DNA of 64,000 nt, taken from assembly GCA_903813345.2 (NCBI GenBank), contig CAIIXF020000006.1, forward strand, positions 33,889,524-33,953,523. Direction: 5' to 3'. The stretch's first letter is position 1; every line of letters begins with the position of its first letter. The notes below the pieces were generated by a model. That model saw only the letters and a program-made list of their open reading frames with translations, was not told the DNA's origin and searched no databases. Positions 24,201 to 36,404 of the stretch are shown here, one piece after another. Both the position numbers and the translations under genes were made by a program. The DNA comes from Owenia fusiformis (Eukaryota > Annelida > Polychaeta > Sabellida > Oweniidae).

Positions 24201-27200
24201 CTGTGAATGAGTGTAATAAAGGAAAACATATACAAGTTAAATGGCTGAATATTCAGTATGACCCACCACATATATTTTCTGTTTTTCCTTGAAGTTTGCG
24301 AAAGGATCCCCTCCATCTATGGATAAAGCCTGTCGAGTTTCATTGGAGATTGTCAGTAGGTCATGTACTATTTTCTGGTATTTGAGCAATTTCCGACTTG
24401 TTTGAATATTGTGTTCTCGCGAAGCGCCTTTCCGTTTAAGTCTCTTAACTTCCTGAATATCCTGTGCCTTTTTCTCATGTGTATAACGTCCTGTCTTGAT
24501 TGCTGGAAATACACAGAAGAAAATTCAATGGTACATTTTGAAATAATTATTTTTTAGAGTTTTAGAGCTCTGTTGCGCAATTGAAAACAAGGCATTAACA
24601 AGCAAAATGTCAACACCTACCATTTTTTACAGGTGCTGACTACAAAACACCAACCACCAAATGCCAGACACCAAGCAACAATGACCAAACACCATCCATA
24701 AAAAGTTTGAGACTATAACAATATAAAATAAGCCACACGGTGAACAGAATCACACCCTTGAACAGAATACACTTTTCGGGATGGAAAATTCAACATTTAC
24801 CCAGACTGCCTAAAAACTAATCAGTTCTAAACTTTCCATAGAAACATCTCTAAAATTTTAGGATGAATCCATGAAACCTGTAAACAACCCTCAAGAGACA
24901 CGTTTTAAGGTATTACTTCACAGTGTATCAGCTTTTTTTCTACAATTCAGATTTTCCTGAAAAAATCCTGGTAAAAGATATACTGATGTTGACCATTTAG
25001 TTATTTCTAAAAAAAATGTTTTAATTTAACATTGCTCTCAATGGGAAATTCTTTTTTATTTTTTAAAACAAGCCTTCACAGACACGATTTTAGGACAAAA
25101 ATCCAAAATGGCCGCCTTAACATTTACCAAGAATGCCGAAAAACTAATCAGTTCGAAACTTTTATAGGTAGAAACATCCCTGAGAATTTCAAATGAATCC
25201 CTCAAACGGTTTGGCTGGAAACCTGTAGACAAGCCTTGACAGACAAGATTTTAGGAAGGAAAATCCAAAATGGCCGCCTTAACATTTACCCAGAATGCAG
25301 AAAAACTAATCAGTTCTAAACCTTCATAGGTAGAAACATCCCTGAGAATTTCAAATGAATCCCTCAAACGGTTTGGCTGGAAACCTATAGACAAGCCTTG
25401 ACAGACAAGATTTTAGGATGGAAAATCCAAAATGGCCGCCTTAACATTTACCCAGAATGCCGAAAAACTAATCAGTTCTACACTTTCATAGGTAGAAACA
25501 TCCCTGAGAATTTCAAATGAATCCCTCATACAGTTTGGCTGGAAACCTGTAGACAAGATTATTCGGGACGCCCGCCTGACAAACTGGTTACACTATAGCA
25601 CCTTAGGGTGCGATAAAAAAAAGATACATAGTAAACAGAATCACAGCCTTGAATAGAGTACAGTTTTCGAGACGGAAAATCTAAAATGGCTGCCTTAACA
25701 TTTACCAAGACTGCCCAAAAACTAATCACGTCTAAACTCTCATCTGTAGGAACATTTTAAGATGAATCCATGAAACCTGGAAACGTGTAGACAAGCCTCA
25801 TCAGACAAGATTTAAGGACAGAAAATCAAAAATGGCCACTTTAACATTTATCCAGAATGCCCAAAATCGAATCAGTTGTAATGCACCATTCAAAAGTTTG
25901 CGTGAGACCCCCCACGAGGGCATAGGTGGGGAATTTGACAAAAAAATTTTGCCTGTATAATTCCCCACCCCGAGGCCATATAAATGTGTCAATTTACCTA
26001 CCCTTGGAGCAATAAATCTGGTCAAATATTTGCGACCCCCTGGTCCTTCCAACATTTGAAATCTATTTTTAAACATCAGATTTCCTTGTTAGTAGACTGA
26101 TGCTCGTGAATGTTGAGGGATACACACGCAGTACTTTGTTTATGTCAATGTTTTAATTAGAGACACCATACATGGTCATAAAAATCAATTTTGAATTAAT
26201 TATAAATTTAATCATATATATCAAATCAATTAAATTATGATGAGCTTATAAATATAAGTGGAACGCGAAAGTGCATTTTTCCGAAGGGAGGGTGAAAACA
26301 AGCTTGAGAAACCAATAATTACGACACTGCTCAGTATTCTAGAATTCCTCTCTCTAGCGGTTATTCTCAGCGATTCCACCCCAGAAACTATACCCAACGT
26401 GTAGATGAGTTATTTTCTTCTGTTCCCGAAATGAGGGATCTTTAGTTCACTGAATATACCAATCATTTGCAAAATCCTAAAGTGTATACTGGACAAAACA
26501 GATTGAGTCAATAATCCCCATTCCCGGGCACATGTAAATCAAATTCCCCATCCCCGGGACGACAATCTTCGTCAAATTCCTACCCCTGGGGGCAATGTTG
26601 TGTATCAAATTCCTTACCCTCCCCGCATGGGGGGGGGTCTCACGCAAACTTTTGAATGGTGCATAAACTTTCAGATGAATCCATGAAACTGTTTGGAATG
26701 GTGCATAAACTTTCAGATGAATCCATGAAACTGTTTGGCTGGAAACCTGTATACAAGCCTGGATAGAGAAGATTTTTGGACGGAAATCCAAAACGGCCAC
26801 CTTAACATTTACCCATAATGTTAAAATACTGATCATTTCATAATTCTTAACTTTCATACGTAAAAATTTCAGATGAATCCCTGAAACTGGAAACCTGTAG
26901 ACAAGCCTCGACAGACTAGATTTTAGGACGGAAAATCCAAAATGGCTGTCTTAATATTTATCCAGAATGCCGGAAAAACTAATCAGTTCTAAACTTTCAT
27001 AGGTAGAAACATCCCTGAAAAGGATGAGTCTGGGAATGAGTCTGGGTATCGACTTAGAAAATATTGAAAATTGTAATGTTTGAAAAACCAACTCATTCAC
27101 ACATATTCTTAAACTTCAATATCTTATCCTTCTTCTGAGATTACAAAATTATCAATTCGTATAACAATTGATGAAGAATATTGGCTTCAAAGACAGTGCA

Positions 27201-30200
27201 TATCACTTTGTCAGAATTGAAAAAAAATCAATGGCAAATATTAAATGAATTATTTATACAAAAAGTTTGAAACACATCCTCCAAAACATTGCTTATTTTC
27301 TTTGTATAGACATTGAATGGTATTTCTGGATAAGTGAATTTGTGTTTATCTGGGTAATCAAGGGATTATAGTCACTCAAAGTTACTGAGCATCCAGTTTT
27401 GAGACTTCAATTGTGTTGGTGAAGTTACACATATTTCAGTCAAATTCATGCTGAGCACAACATTTTGGTTTCAATTTTATAATCCCTATACATGACCCTG
27501 GTGATGAAGAGTCAGATTCAGTCAAAAACCCAAACCGGAAAACTGTGCTCACCGTGAAAACTAAAAGTGAAGCAACTTTTTTTCTGATATTTCTTACATC
27601 AAATGGCAGCCATCTTGTTTTTCCCCCTTCAAATTAAACTGGCGGGAAATTCAAAAATTTGAAAAAAATTTTAATCCTTAAATATATTTCAAAAATATGA
27701 TTTTCTTTTTAATTCTTCATGGGTCTTAAGTTATTTCTTCTTTGTATGTCATACATGTTGCCATTGGTGTTTTTTTTCTATGATAATGACTATTTTGTGT
27801 TTGTTAGGCTACTTATTCTGACTCTCAGCAGGGGGCTAATTATGCATCAAAACTCATGAAAAAGTAAATATACTTATCAAATATAACTAGGACAGTAATA
27901 AAAACCATATTTCACATACATTTGACTGAGGGACCAAAAGGGCATATACCCAGACACATCCTTTCAAATGAATCCCTGAAACGGTTTGGCTGGAAACCTG
28001 TAGACAAGCCTGGATAGACAAGATTTTAGGATGGTAAGTCCAAAATGGCCCCTTACCATTTACCCAGAATGCCCAAAAACTAAGAACTGTAGTTTTAAAC
28101 TTTCATACTTAGAAACATCCTTGAAAATTTCAGATAAATCTCTCAATTAAACGGTTTGGCTGGAAACCTGTAGACAACATCAATTGGGACGCCCACCCAC
28201 CCGACCGCCCACCCGCCCGGCAAACATCAAAATATAGCACCCAAGGGTACGATAACAATAAGTACCATGCAAAAAGGAATATTTGGATATTTTCGAAAGA
28301 GCTCAACATGGAAATATAGAGTCAATTTAGCTACAGGATTAAATGAAAAAGCACATGGTAAAACATGTGGCAAAACTATACAGAGGTGATATATATACAC
28401 AATTATAATCAACATTAGCCAAATGCACATGGGTTAACATGTGAATTGTGAAAAAATGTGTCATTTTTTATAAACATACTCAAATCACACTCAGACATGA
28501 AAAGCTAATACAAGACATCATGAAAGTAAAGTTACAATATCGTTATAGAGATTAGATTGCATAACTACAAAGTGGGCCAAAATTTAAAGATGAATGATTC
28601 ATATGATATATCTTAAATCATGCCATGCATTATGTATCATTTTAAAGATAAATCATTTCCTAACAATATGACACCATCCGATTATCCGATCCGATAATGA
28701 GCGACCAAAAATCAGAAAATGAAAATTCCAAAATGTTCCCCCATATTGCAGTCACAGCTGCACTCAATATGCTTGACCGAATCTTTAAAATTTATTTAGA
28801 AAATTGATAGTTGATTAAAAAGATTTATTATTCATGAATTTAAGATTAAACCTTTATAAATGTACCTCTTTTGAAGGTGCTAAAGTTCAAATTTCCCTCC
28901 ATTTTCCACAATTTGAAAATCCCCAATGAATAATTTTTTGGTCGCTCATGACCCCTGGTGTCAATTTTAGCCTCTAACTCTTCAATAAAGCAACAGGTAT
29001 CATGTTAGAAAATGATTTATCTTTAAAATGATATATAATATATGGCATGAGTTAACATTTATCATATGATATTAATCTATAAAGTTGGGTATTGTTTTTT
29101 GGCCCACCCTGTAGCAATGCTAAGGTGTAGCAAATCCCATCAAACAGTCATGGCTACCACTTTGAAAATGGTTTCCTATTAGCCAAATTGTCACTAGACA
29201 GTAGAATATGCTACGAAGTATTGACATATAAAATTTCAACAAAATCACTCCACTCCTTTTCCATTAAAACAACAATGTAAACTAATACACATAAAAATGG
29301 CTGCCATTTGTCAAGTTGGCCACTCAACCAAATTGTCATTAGACAGTGTAACATGATTTTCATTATTCACAAGTTTCAACAAAATTTTCTAGTTATAGCA
29401 AAAACACAGTACATGGTGTCATGACATCATCACTGCCATATACAAAATTCAAAATTTAAACAGTCGCCATTTCTCAATCTTTCTCACTTCAGAAATTGAA
29501 ATGGGAGTTTTGGTCTCTCTGCCTAACAAAAAAATTGAAACACACGAGTGATCAAGGTACTAGTTCAAATCCTTTGTTTGCTGATTGTAAATCTATAGCC
29601 AGATAAATGTCAGACAATAATGACTATAGCTTGGTTGGAAAATATTGATGTTGCATTCAGGCTGCCAATCCTCCTTGGTTTACTGATTTTATTGGAGTAA
29701 ATTCACAATCAATATGTCACATAGGAAAAGTAAGGTCACAATGGTCACATTGATCCACATTCTTTATTGCAAACCAATTCAACTTTGCGATATTCAAGTG
29801 TTTGTTAAAAACGTGTTAATAAAACCAGAGGCACATTAGGTGCACAATACATAGTCTACTTGAAGTGAACAACTCAATCATGCTTTTGAAAAATTCAAAG
29901 AAACTATTTTATGGTATGCAAGTCATTTTTAGACTGTAAATAATAAAAATATGAGTGAGTCATGGAACTATAACAATTTAAGGTTTCTTTTTACAGATAC
30001 TGAAATTCTTTGAAGATGTACTAAATACTAAGAAACGTATAAATAATTAAGTTGAAGCACCACTATAAATGCAACCTATATTGGCAAAACACTAAAGGTG
30101 TGTTAACGTCACCAGTCATCATATCCAGGCCGAGAACTCTCTAGTTTATTGAACCCATTTTCTATTGGTTGAGAGAAACACACCATTAGATCAATTGTTC

Positions 30201-32340
30201 TGCTCTCAGACATTGATTTTGGATATTTCTAATATTTAACCTGATTCTTTTGAAGTTATGAAGAATAACTACAAATAACACACGACAATACATGTGTACC
30301 AGCTAATTAGCATGTTTATCAATTTAGGTATTTCGGCCGGCCGATTAAAATCATGTACACATTCTCAGGAGTTCACAACATCTGACCTCAAATTTGAGAA
30401 TTGACCTTCAATTTTAACAAAATACTCAATCGGCCGAGCACAGGCTGATGAATCCGAGCACGGAGCAAATGTGACCTAGGCATAAGGGGAACACCCTATC
30501 CAAGTGATCCATTCCATGGCACTGGGTTTATCAAATGTAAAGAGAGCATCGTCTAGATCGGAGTCTCAGAGTAACTGCCAATTCAATTACCATATGCATG
30601 TATAATATAAGCATCCTTAAAATTCTTACCTGTTTTTGACATTCCAACAGAAATGCACTTATGATAACGACAGTAGGCACAAGCATTACGCTTCCCAGGC
30701 TCTATTGAACACTCTCCTTTATCCGAGCATTTATAACTCTCTTGACGTTGAAGGCTCCGTCGAAAGAAGCCCTAAAAATACAAAATACCATGTTTGTCAT
30801 ATGAATCTAAAAAACCTAAAAAAGTGTGGAATTCGAAAAGATTAAAAGAAAGACATAAGTCAATGCACTTAATTAAATTGAAATATTAAATGAGCTAAAA
30901 AATATTAGAAATAATAAAGAGACTGGAATATAACATTGCCTGGAAAAAGGTTTTAGCTTGGACACTGGAAAGGCATGTTTTAGTCAATAAAGCAAGACAC
31001 AAGAGATCAAGAATCCTTACCTTACATGCCTCACATGTATTTACTCCATAATGGAAACCCGATGCCTTTTCTCCGCACACCCTACATGGTGGTAACATAG
31101 GGTCTAATGTCGGCAACTTTTGGTCAGGCGTTAGCTTGGTGTTTGTGGTTGAGATATCTTGTGTTGTAACAGCATCCCTTGCGACCATCTCAATTATTTG
31201 AGTATCACTGAGTGTTCCACCAAAGGCACAATTTGAGTTTAAAGAACTAGAGTCTTGGCTGTTGGTACTTTCCACTTTTACAGTTGATAGGTTAGGACTC
31301 TGTCGTGGAACATTGTGAGGTGCATATGATGTCAACGAGGGATCATTCTGCGAGACCATGTGATCACTACTAGATGGGGATTCGACTGGCTTATTGAATG
31401 GTATCACAGATTTAAAATATGGATCAACAATTTGAGCAGAGTCTTGTGATTCAAGGAATTGCTTATGTGGATCAGCTTGAGCCTGAATTTCAATGTCATC
31501 CTGTGACATCAAGGGTGAAAACTGGGAAATATTCAAATCGGTTTGTAGAGGCATGTTCTCAATCTGGGATATCATTGGTGAGACTGCAGTTTTACTATGA
31601 ATCTCCTGTGTTGACTCGTTAACAACATTAGACTTCTGCTGCAAATCTAATGGCTCCATCTGTAAGTCTTTTTGGCACGGAATAATATCACTGTGTTGTG
31701 ATGAACTACAACTGTATGGTGATGAATGGGATGCAATAGTATGACTGATGGATGAAAGCTGTGAAGCCCTTGATGTTTTATATGGGTCATAACATATAGA
31801 CCGAGTTGCACTGTATGATGAAGTCGCTTTTAATGATGGAGAATCCCTCGATGACTTCAAACCTGTCAAAGAATCCTCGAAAAAAGTCCATTGCGAAATA
31901 TTTCCATCTCCTTCTGAGGCCATTTGTGCCGTCACTGACCCACTTAGGAAATTTTGAGAACTGGATGGAACTATATTCGAACATGACACATCTGTATTGC
32001 TTATCCAGTTTGTATCTGCTGCCTTTTTATCTTTGAGCAAATCACTCTGTGATGCCATCCCTAAATCGGCACCTTGCATATCAGGTGTTCTTGAAATATC
32101 ATGTGGAAATAATGATAATAAGACAGCTTGGTGATCTTGTTCGATATCTTCATCCGTTGAATAGCTGTATGGACTGGTATTATATTCGTTCAATGCGACA
32201 GCAATATCTGAGCCTATTACGTCCAATCCTGAAGCACAACCTGCCACAAGATCAGCAGCGTGTTGTTTGATAGAATACTCAGTTGTAAGCGGTAAGGAGA
32301 TGCCTCCCCCTGAACTCTGGGATGGGTTCATCATCAGCAT
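21266..32340 (-). CDS. Nuclear hormone receptor, NR1-like, complete, 794 aa, unusual CEACKG P-box
   Basis: Ligand-type transcription factor. Coding exons: 31021-32340, 30630-30771, ~24270-24502, 23374-23596, 22246-22470 and 21266-21507 (TGA); phases agree. The A/B region (residues 1-418) is Ser/Gln-rich and without a known fold. The DNA-binding domain (~419-487) has C-x2-C-x13-C-x2-C and C-x5-C-x9-C-x2-C zinc modules. The P-box is CEACKG, where most NR1 members have CEGCKG. A basic hinge follows (IKTGRYTHEKK...EVKRLKR). The ligand-binding domain shows FAKAVPGFATLHIDDQAMLIK, then RFEVWFLTLFKLMS, SDRCELTD and the AF-2 helix FPPIFYEVF at the C-terminus, so coactivator binding is expected. The exon 4 donor is ambiguous by one codon (GTGGTG or GTGGGT at 24267-24270). 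The ATG at 32340 follows in-frame stops. It may belong to the lophotrochozoan NR1P group; I cannot confirm this. It is divergent from E78 at 43556. Confidence 0.93.
22817..23302. mobile_element. MITE with TTAA target, in receptor intron 5
   Basis: The ends AGATGCATTATGCCATAGG and AGAGGCTCTATGCCATAGG (as complement) are inverted, with TTAA on both sides (22813-22816, 23303-23306). TTAA suggests piggyBac-type mobilisation, though a TA target is also compatible. The right end is ~70 bp from the receptor exon 23374-23596. Confidence 0.6.
24589..24735 (+). repeat. Dispersed repeat (AAGGCATTAACA family), copy 1
   Basis: Begins AAGGCATTAACAAGCAAAAT, has a middle rich in ACACCAACCACCA and ends GAGACTATAACAATATAAAA. 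Related copies: 38847-38950, 60165-60299 and 62947-63052. This copy lacks the terminal CACC...GGTG hairpin present in the last two. Confidence 0.55.
24735..25625 (+). mobile_element. Pearl/HINE-like element with ~162-bp tandem units
   Basis: Opens with GTGAACAGAATCACACCC. About four diverged units of ~162 bp follow, each carrying CCAAAATGGCCGCCTTAACA, AACTAATCAGTTCTA, CATAGGTAGAAACATC and GGTTTGGCTGGAAACC; the phases are clear near 25103, 25264 and 25428. Then comes a GACGCCCGCC stretch and the terminus GCACC-TTAG-GGTGC-GATAAAAA, a 5-bp hairpin plus tail (25598-25620). The layout of central ~150-bp tandem array plus 3' hairpin and short tail is that of oyster pearl elements and other HINEs, which are non-autonomous Helentron derivatives. 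That classification is my inference. Confidence 0.6.
25882..26663. mobile_element. MITE with TAA target duplication (PIF/Harbinger-like)
   Basis: Inverted ends TGCACCATTCAAAAGTTTGC and the complement; similarity continues through GAGACCCCCC. TAA flanks both sides (25879-25881, 26664-26666), the usual 3-bp PIF/Harbinger target. Removing the element restores the host repeat reading ATCAGTTGTAAACTTTCAGA. Confidence 0.75.
26655..26740. repeat. 42-bp tandem duplication spanning a MITE/host junction
   Basis: AATGGTGCATAAACTTTCAG followed by ATGAATCCATGAAACTGTTTGG occurs twice in direct order. The unit includes the last 9 bp of the MITE at 25882-26663 plus adjacent host repeat, so it arose after the insertion. 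Confidence 0.8.
27018..27964. mobile_element. MITE with AAAGGATGAGTCTGGG ends
   Basis: The left end AAAGGATGAGTCTGGG and right end CCCAGACACATCCTTT are inverted. The left carries an internal duplication of GATGAGTCTGGG or similar. It splits a host repeat unit (CATCCCTGA | CAAATGAATCCCTGA). I could not fix the target duplication. The interior is AT-rich, without coding potential. Confidence 0.6.
28568..29111. mobile_element. MITE with ~110-bp inverted arms
   Basis: The ends CAAAGTGGGCCAAAA and CAGGGTGGGCCAAAA (as complement) are flanked by TA (28566-28567, 29112-29113). The inner arms are also inverted: ATCATGCCATGCATTATGTA against ATGATATATAATATATGGCA. No transposase. Confidence 0.7.
29135..29480 (-). 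repeat. Dispersed AATGGCTGCC-type repeat, copy 2
   Basis: Contains two related sub-units, each with AAATTGTCA(C/T)TAGACAGT and a CAACAAAAT stretch. It matches 3880-4110 and, as complement, 44110-44310. Lies in receptor intron 3. Confidence 0.5.
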
Positions 32341-32430
32341 TGTTAATTAAGCAACTTGTAGCCCCAGCAGTTATGGGCATTACTTTTGTGATCTAAAATT
32401 ACTTTTTTTTATGTTAAGCTCATACCCTTG

Positions 32431-32514
32431 TGGCAAATTACTGCCTGTCTCGTATTTCCTGATGTGGTAATAATGATATGTCCGTTCACAATCCCTCGCT
32501 AATATGGTCTCATT
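32431..32514 (-). other. Possible 5' UTR exon of the nuclear receptor
   Basis: On the minus strand a TTTTTGCTTTCAG acceptor precedes 32514 and a GTATGAG donor follows ~32430. A second acceptor TTTTAG near 32391 precedes the start-codon exon. Joined, the segment has stops in frame with the ATG at 32340 and a short upstream ORF (ATG AGA CCA TAT TAG), so it would be untranslated leader. This is inferred from splice-like signals only. Confidence 0.3.
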
Positions 32515-33814
32515 CTGAAAGCAAAAATAAAATGTCAATATTTGCTGTTTATGTTCAGAGAGCTACAAATACAACAAGCCGGTTCTATTTAGTTATAACT
32601 TGAAATTCTCTGATCACATACTGTAAAACAAGTTAATTTCCCTTAAACATATTATTTTTGTTACAATGCATTAATTAATTGTACATGCTACATACATACA
32701 GGATACACAAGATTCAAAGCTTTTTCATAGGGTAAACTTAAAAAAGTCCTTATCTAATGTTCAAGTTTAATAAAAAGGGTATCGAGTCAATGCCTCCCAA
32801 AACAAAGAGCTCTGAAACAACGATCATGTGGAAGTATTATATGGGAAACTCTTACAGGCCCTAGATCTCTTAATTGACTGAGTGTTTCATGGATAGTTTG
32901 CAAATAAATCAATACTTTTATAGGTAACTAACCGCATTTATATCTATTTATACCTCATCAGTTCATAACCTAGACGAATGTCAGGGTGACCATATCTCAG
33001 ATGTACCTTAAGCTTCAGGGCCTAGTCATTAGGTAATTAAGAAATTACTTTTAATCAAAATATTGGAAACATGATAGTATAGTTAATAATTGTAACCCTG
33101 ATACTTATAGCAAAATTCTGGCCTCTGATTATAGATGAAGTATCACTTAGACATGTGAAGTAGAACTCTACCTAAAATTATCAAATTTGAATTAAATCCA
33201 TCAACTGGTATTTGAGTTATCGACATTATTTTATGAAATATGGTGGCCATTTTGAACTGAATGGCCATATTGGTACTTCCTTCTCAAACAGATGTCCTAT
33301 ACCAATGAGGGCATAAGACTATAATACTAGTACCTGAACCAAACCAGTATTTGAATAACCATCTCACTCTCTCTCAAACAAATCAAGGAACAAACGAATG
33401 GATAAACAGATGTATGGAAGGCTTCTCTATATATCACTATTGAGCTTTGTATGATTGGATTATTAAAGCAATTTACAATATCTTTCTTTACACGACATAT
33501 GTGATATTCTCAAATGAAAAACAATACATGTATTTAAACCAAACAGCTCTGAGCTCTTGTTATAAATATAAAATGATGTCAATAACCGCAATTAGTACGA
33601 AATAAACATGAATATGTACAGAGAGAAATATAGCTTTAGAAACTACCCTGACACCGACAAGCTAGCAGTACTAAACAACCCTCTGAGTAGCTCATATGAT
33701 TTTGCATTTGTGATGATGCTAAAATCATAATATACTTAAAAGCACAACATCAAAGCCTTTGAAATAGGAGTTCATGTATGAAATGAAATTACATTCATGT
33801 TTTGTGTATAGGCA

Positions 33815-34349
33815 CACTGGTGATCCACTCGATTACGCTGGTTACCAAAACGGTTCGTTTTGGTAACAAAATGTCGGAACATCCGGAAGGTACGATTTTC
33901 TCGTTTCCTTATTTTACACGTTGTAGGCAGAATTCCCATGACATTTTTTCTCACAACGTGTATCAGTATCATATGTTTAAGAAATTGTACATATTTGCGA
34001 CCAAATAGTTCAGAAGACAACAGAATCGTCGATTTACTTCCTCACTTAAGTTACATAAACGGTTTGGGTTAAAAGTGCAGATCTTAACTGATTTTCGAAA
34101 AACCGTTTATGTAACTTAAGTGAGGAAGTAAATCGACGATTCTGTTGTCCTCTGAGCTATTTTTTCGCAAACATGTACATTTTCTAAAACATATGATACT
34201 GCTGCACGTTGTGAGAAAAAACGTCATGGGGATTCTGCCTACAACGCGTGAAATAAGGAAAAAAGAAAAATAGTGCCTTCGACGTTCCGACATTTTGTTA
34301 CCAAAACGGTTCGTTTTGGTAACCAGCGTAATCGAGTGGATCACCAGTG
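33815..34349. mobile_element. Near-perfect foldback element (535 bp)
   Basis: Two inverted arms of roughly 230-240 bp are separated by a loop of only ~30 bp around 34075. Ends are CACTGGTGATCCACTCG and the complement. Flanks share TAGGCA (33809-33814, 34350-34355), a 6-bp target duplication; alternatively the TIR starts one base earlier and the target is AGGC. Each arm has a subterminal hairpin GTTACCAAAAC...GTTTTGGTAAC with an 11-bp stem. The overlapping open frames on both strands come from the palindrome. Confidence 0.85.
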
Positions 34350-34369
34350 TAGGCAGTTACCATTTGAGT

Positions 34370-36390
34370 ATAGTAACTCATATTTTAAATGGATCATTGT
34401 TTATGCTATACTGATTTTGATTGGAAGATCAACAAATCAATTCTTAATATTCAAAGTGTAGATAAAGTTCTCTTTCAAAAACAAAGGGCAAACAAGAAAT
34501 ATTGTCAACATTGATTATAGATGGTTTCATTTTACAATTAAAAATATATGAGTATACTATAGAATGAAACTTCATTGCAACAAAGCCCAAATTAAATGGG
34601 TCAGAAATGCCTCTGGACATGACTGGACGGAACTGAATCAGTGTCTGATTCAAAAATAGAAATTGACTTTAAGAACTGCCCCCTATGTTTTGCAATAATC
34701 ATATTTCATACTTTTTTAAATCAGGTACAATTAAGTATGATATTCCAAAAGTTCCAAATTTTGAAGGCAAGAAATCTGATTTGATCTGATCTGATTCAAA
34801 ATCTATATCTGGATCTGGATATCACAACGAACATGTCAAGACCTTTCACCAAATATACTCCAAATATACTCCTGTATTGTATAATTCTGATTGCATCAAT
34901 GCCCTCTCATCACAATAGATAAGTATTATAAGTAACAGACACGTGTCAAGTAAGTTTTTGTAAGTCAGTGGTGGCAGTAGTCATATAATTCTGTTAGTCA
35001 TCATGACTCAGATAAACATTATATATTAAGTGCATTTTTAATTGTATTTTAACAAAAATGCATCACCTGTTTGAGCACTGTTGATGCCAATTGCACTGTC
35101 TGTATGAATGTCATTATATTAAGACTAACATTTCAAAGGGCGGGTGCCAATCTTCAATTCTTATTTTCAAAATGTTGCCTATTATTCACTTTTTTAAACT
35201 TAAAATTGCTGAATATGAATAATCAAGTGGTACAAACTTCATGATATTGATGTATGAATTGTTTATGTAATATCTGTTGTCCATATTAGTTTGAAAAATG
35301 GTGGATGGCGGATCACTATGTTTTAAGCTTTCAAAATTTTTCAGATTTATCTAATAAATTAGACCCATTCGATGCTAGAAATTCACTATTAAATGCTATT
35401 TGATCGGTAAGTAGCATTCATACATTCTATTTTCTTGATCAAACAATTGTTTAAATTTAACTTAAATGTCTTGTGGCACGATAGCTAAAACTTTGTGACA
35501 TGAGTTGATTAGACTGTGGCCCTGGAATGAGTTGTGTATACCTGTAAATAATATGGCACTCCCAATTAGGAAGCCAATGAAATTTCTAAACATACAGAAC
35601 TACCTTAATCCCATGTTGAAATGACTCTTTTTTAATTATATGTTTTTCAACATCTTGTCTATATACAAACAGTTTGTAGTGTTGCTAAGTCACCTAAGTT
35701 AAATATTTGCCTTCAACGTTAGAACAGGATTCAATTTATCAGGATATACTTACAAAAAATGAGTTTTTGAATAGCCACAAATAGATGGAATCATCATAGA
35801 AATATCACATCTCTCATCATATTACCTTACCTCAAGTTAAGTTACCTTTTACTGTAGCAGAAAGTAGTTCTGTAGTTTCAATTAACAAAGCAAGTAGGCA
35901 AATTATACTAAATATGTTCTTACCAATAGTACTGCTCCTGACTGTACACCTTGTTTTTGATAGTGACCAGATATATGTCTGATATGTCAAGAATTCAAAC
36001 ATATATTATAAGTGACAATTTATCACTCCCAACTACATATATACACCTATAGAATGTTTATCATGCACACAATATACCCATTCATTTATAAGTGCATGTG
36101 GGCCATGTCTATTTGTTAAAGAGCATACGTCATATGTACTTCAGGTCAATAACTGGGAGTATAAATATTAAGACCAATCTAAGCATTGAAGTGCAAATAA
36201 TTGCATTTACATTTGAGGTCAATAAATGGGTATAAACACAAAATCAGACCATATCATCACAAGCACTCCCATTCTGAATCATTTTATTTCAAATATCTGA
36301 CTCATGTTTCCTGCCTTTTTTTATTGAAATTTAACATATGTAATGGCATTGAACTTTTAAGTTTCAATCCTGATTCAACATTTAGAAATT
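34370..36390. other. Gene-free part of the inter-receptor region
   Basis: AT-rich DNA between the divergent receptor genes. I see no exon, RNA gene or bounded repeat. Confidence 0.45.
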
Positions 36391-36404
36391 AGTATAACTC
36401 TCAC

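Larger units (their letters stand above)
25626..28262 (+). mobile_element. Second pearl/HINE-like element, broken by two MITEs
   Basis: Starts directly after the terminal hairpin of the preceding copy with the same opening (GTAAACAGAATCACAGCC). It contains further diverged ~162-bp units and ends with a GACGCCCACC-type stretch and GCACC-CAAG-GGTAC-GATAACAA (28236-28260). Two MITEs (25882-26663 and 27018-27964) interrupt its units. All of it lies in receptor intron 3. Confidence 0.55.

Noticed and set aside
31419-32270. Plus-strand ORFs over the receptor's first exon
   Set aside because: Shadows of the long minus-strand exon; no family signature.
33772-34344. Overlapping ORFs on both strands in the foldback element
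   Set aside because: Mirror images created by the palindrome; no protein similarity recognised.
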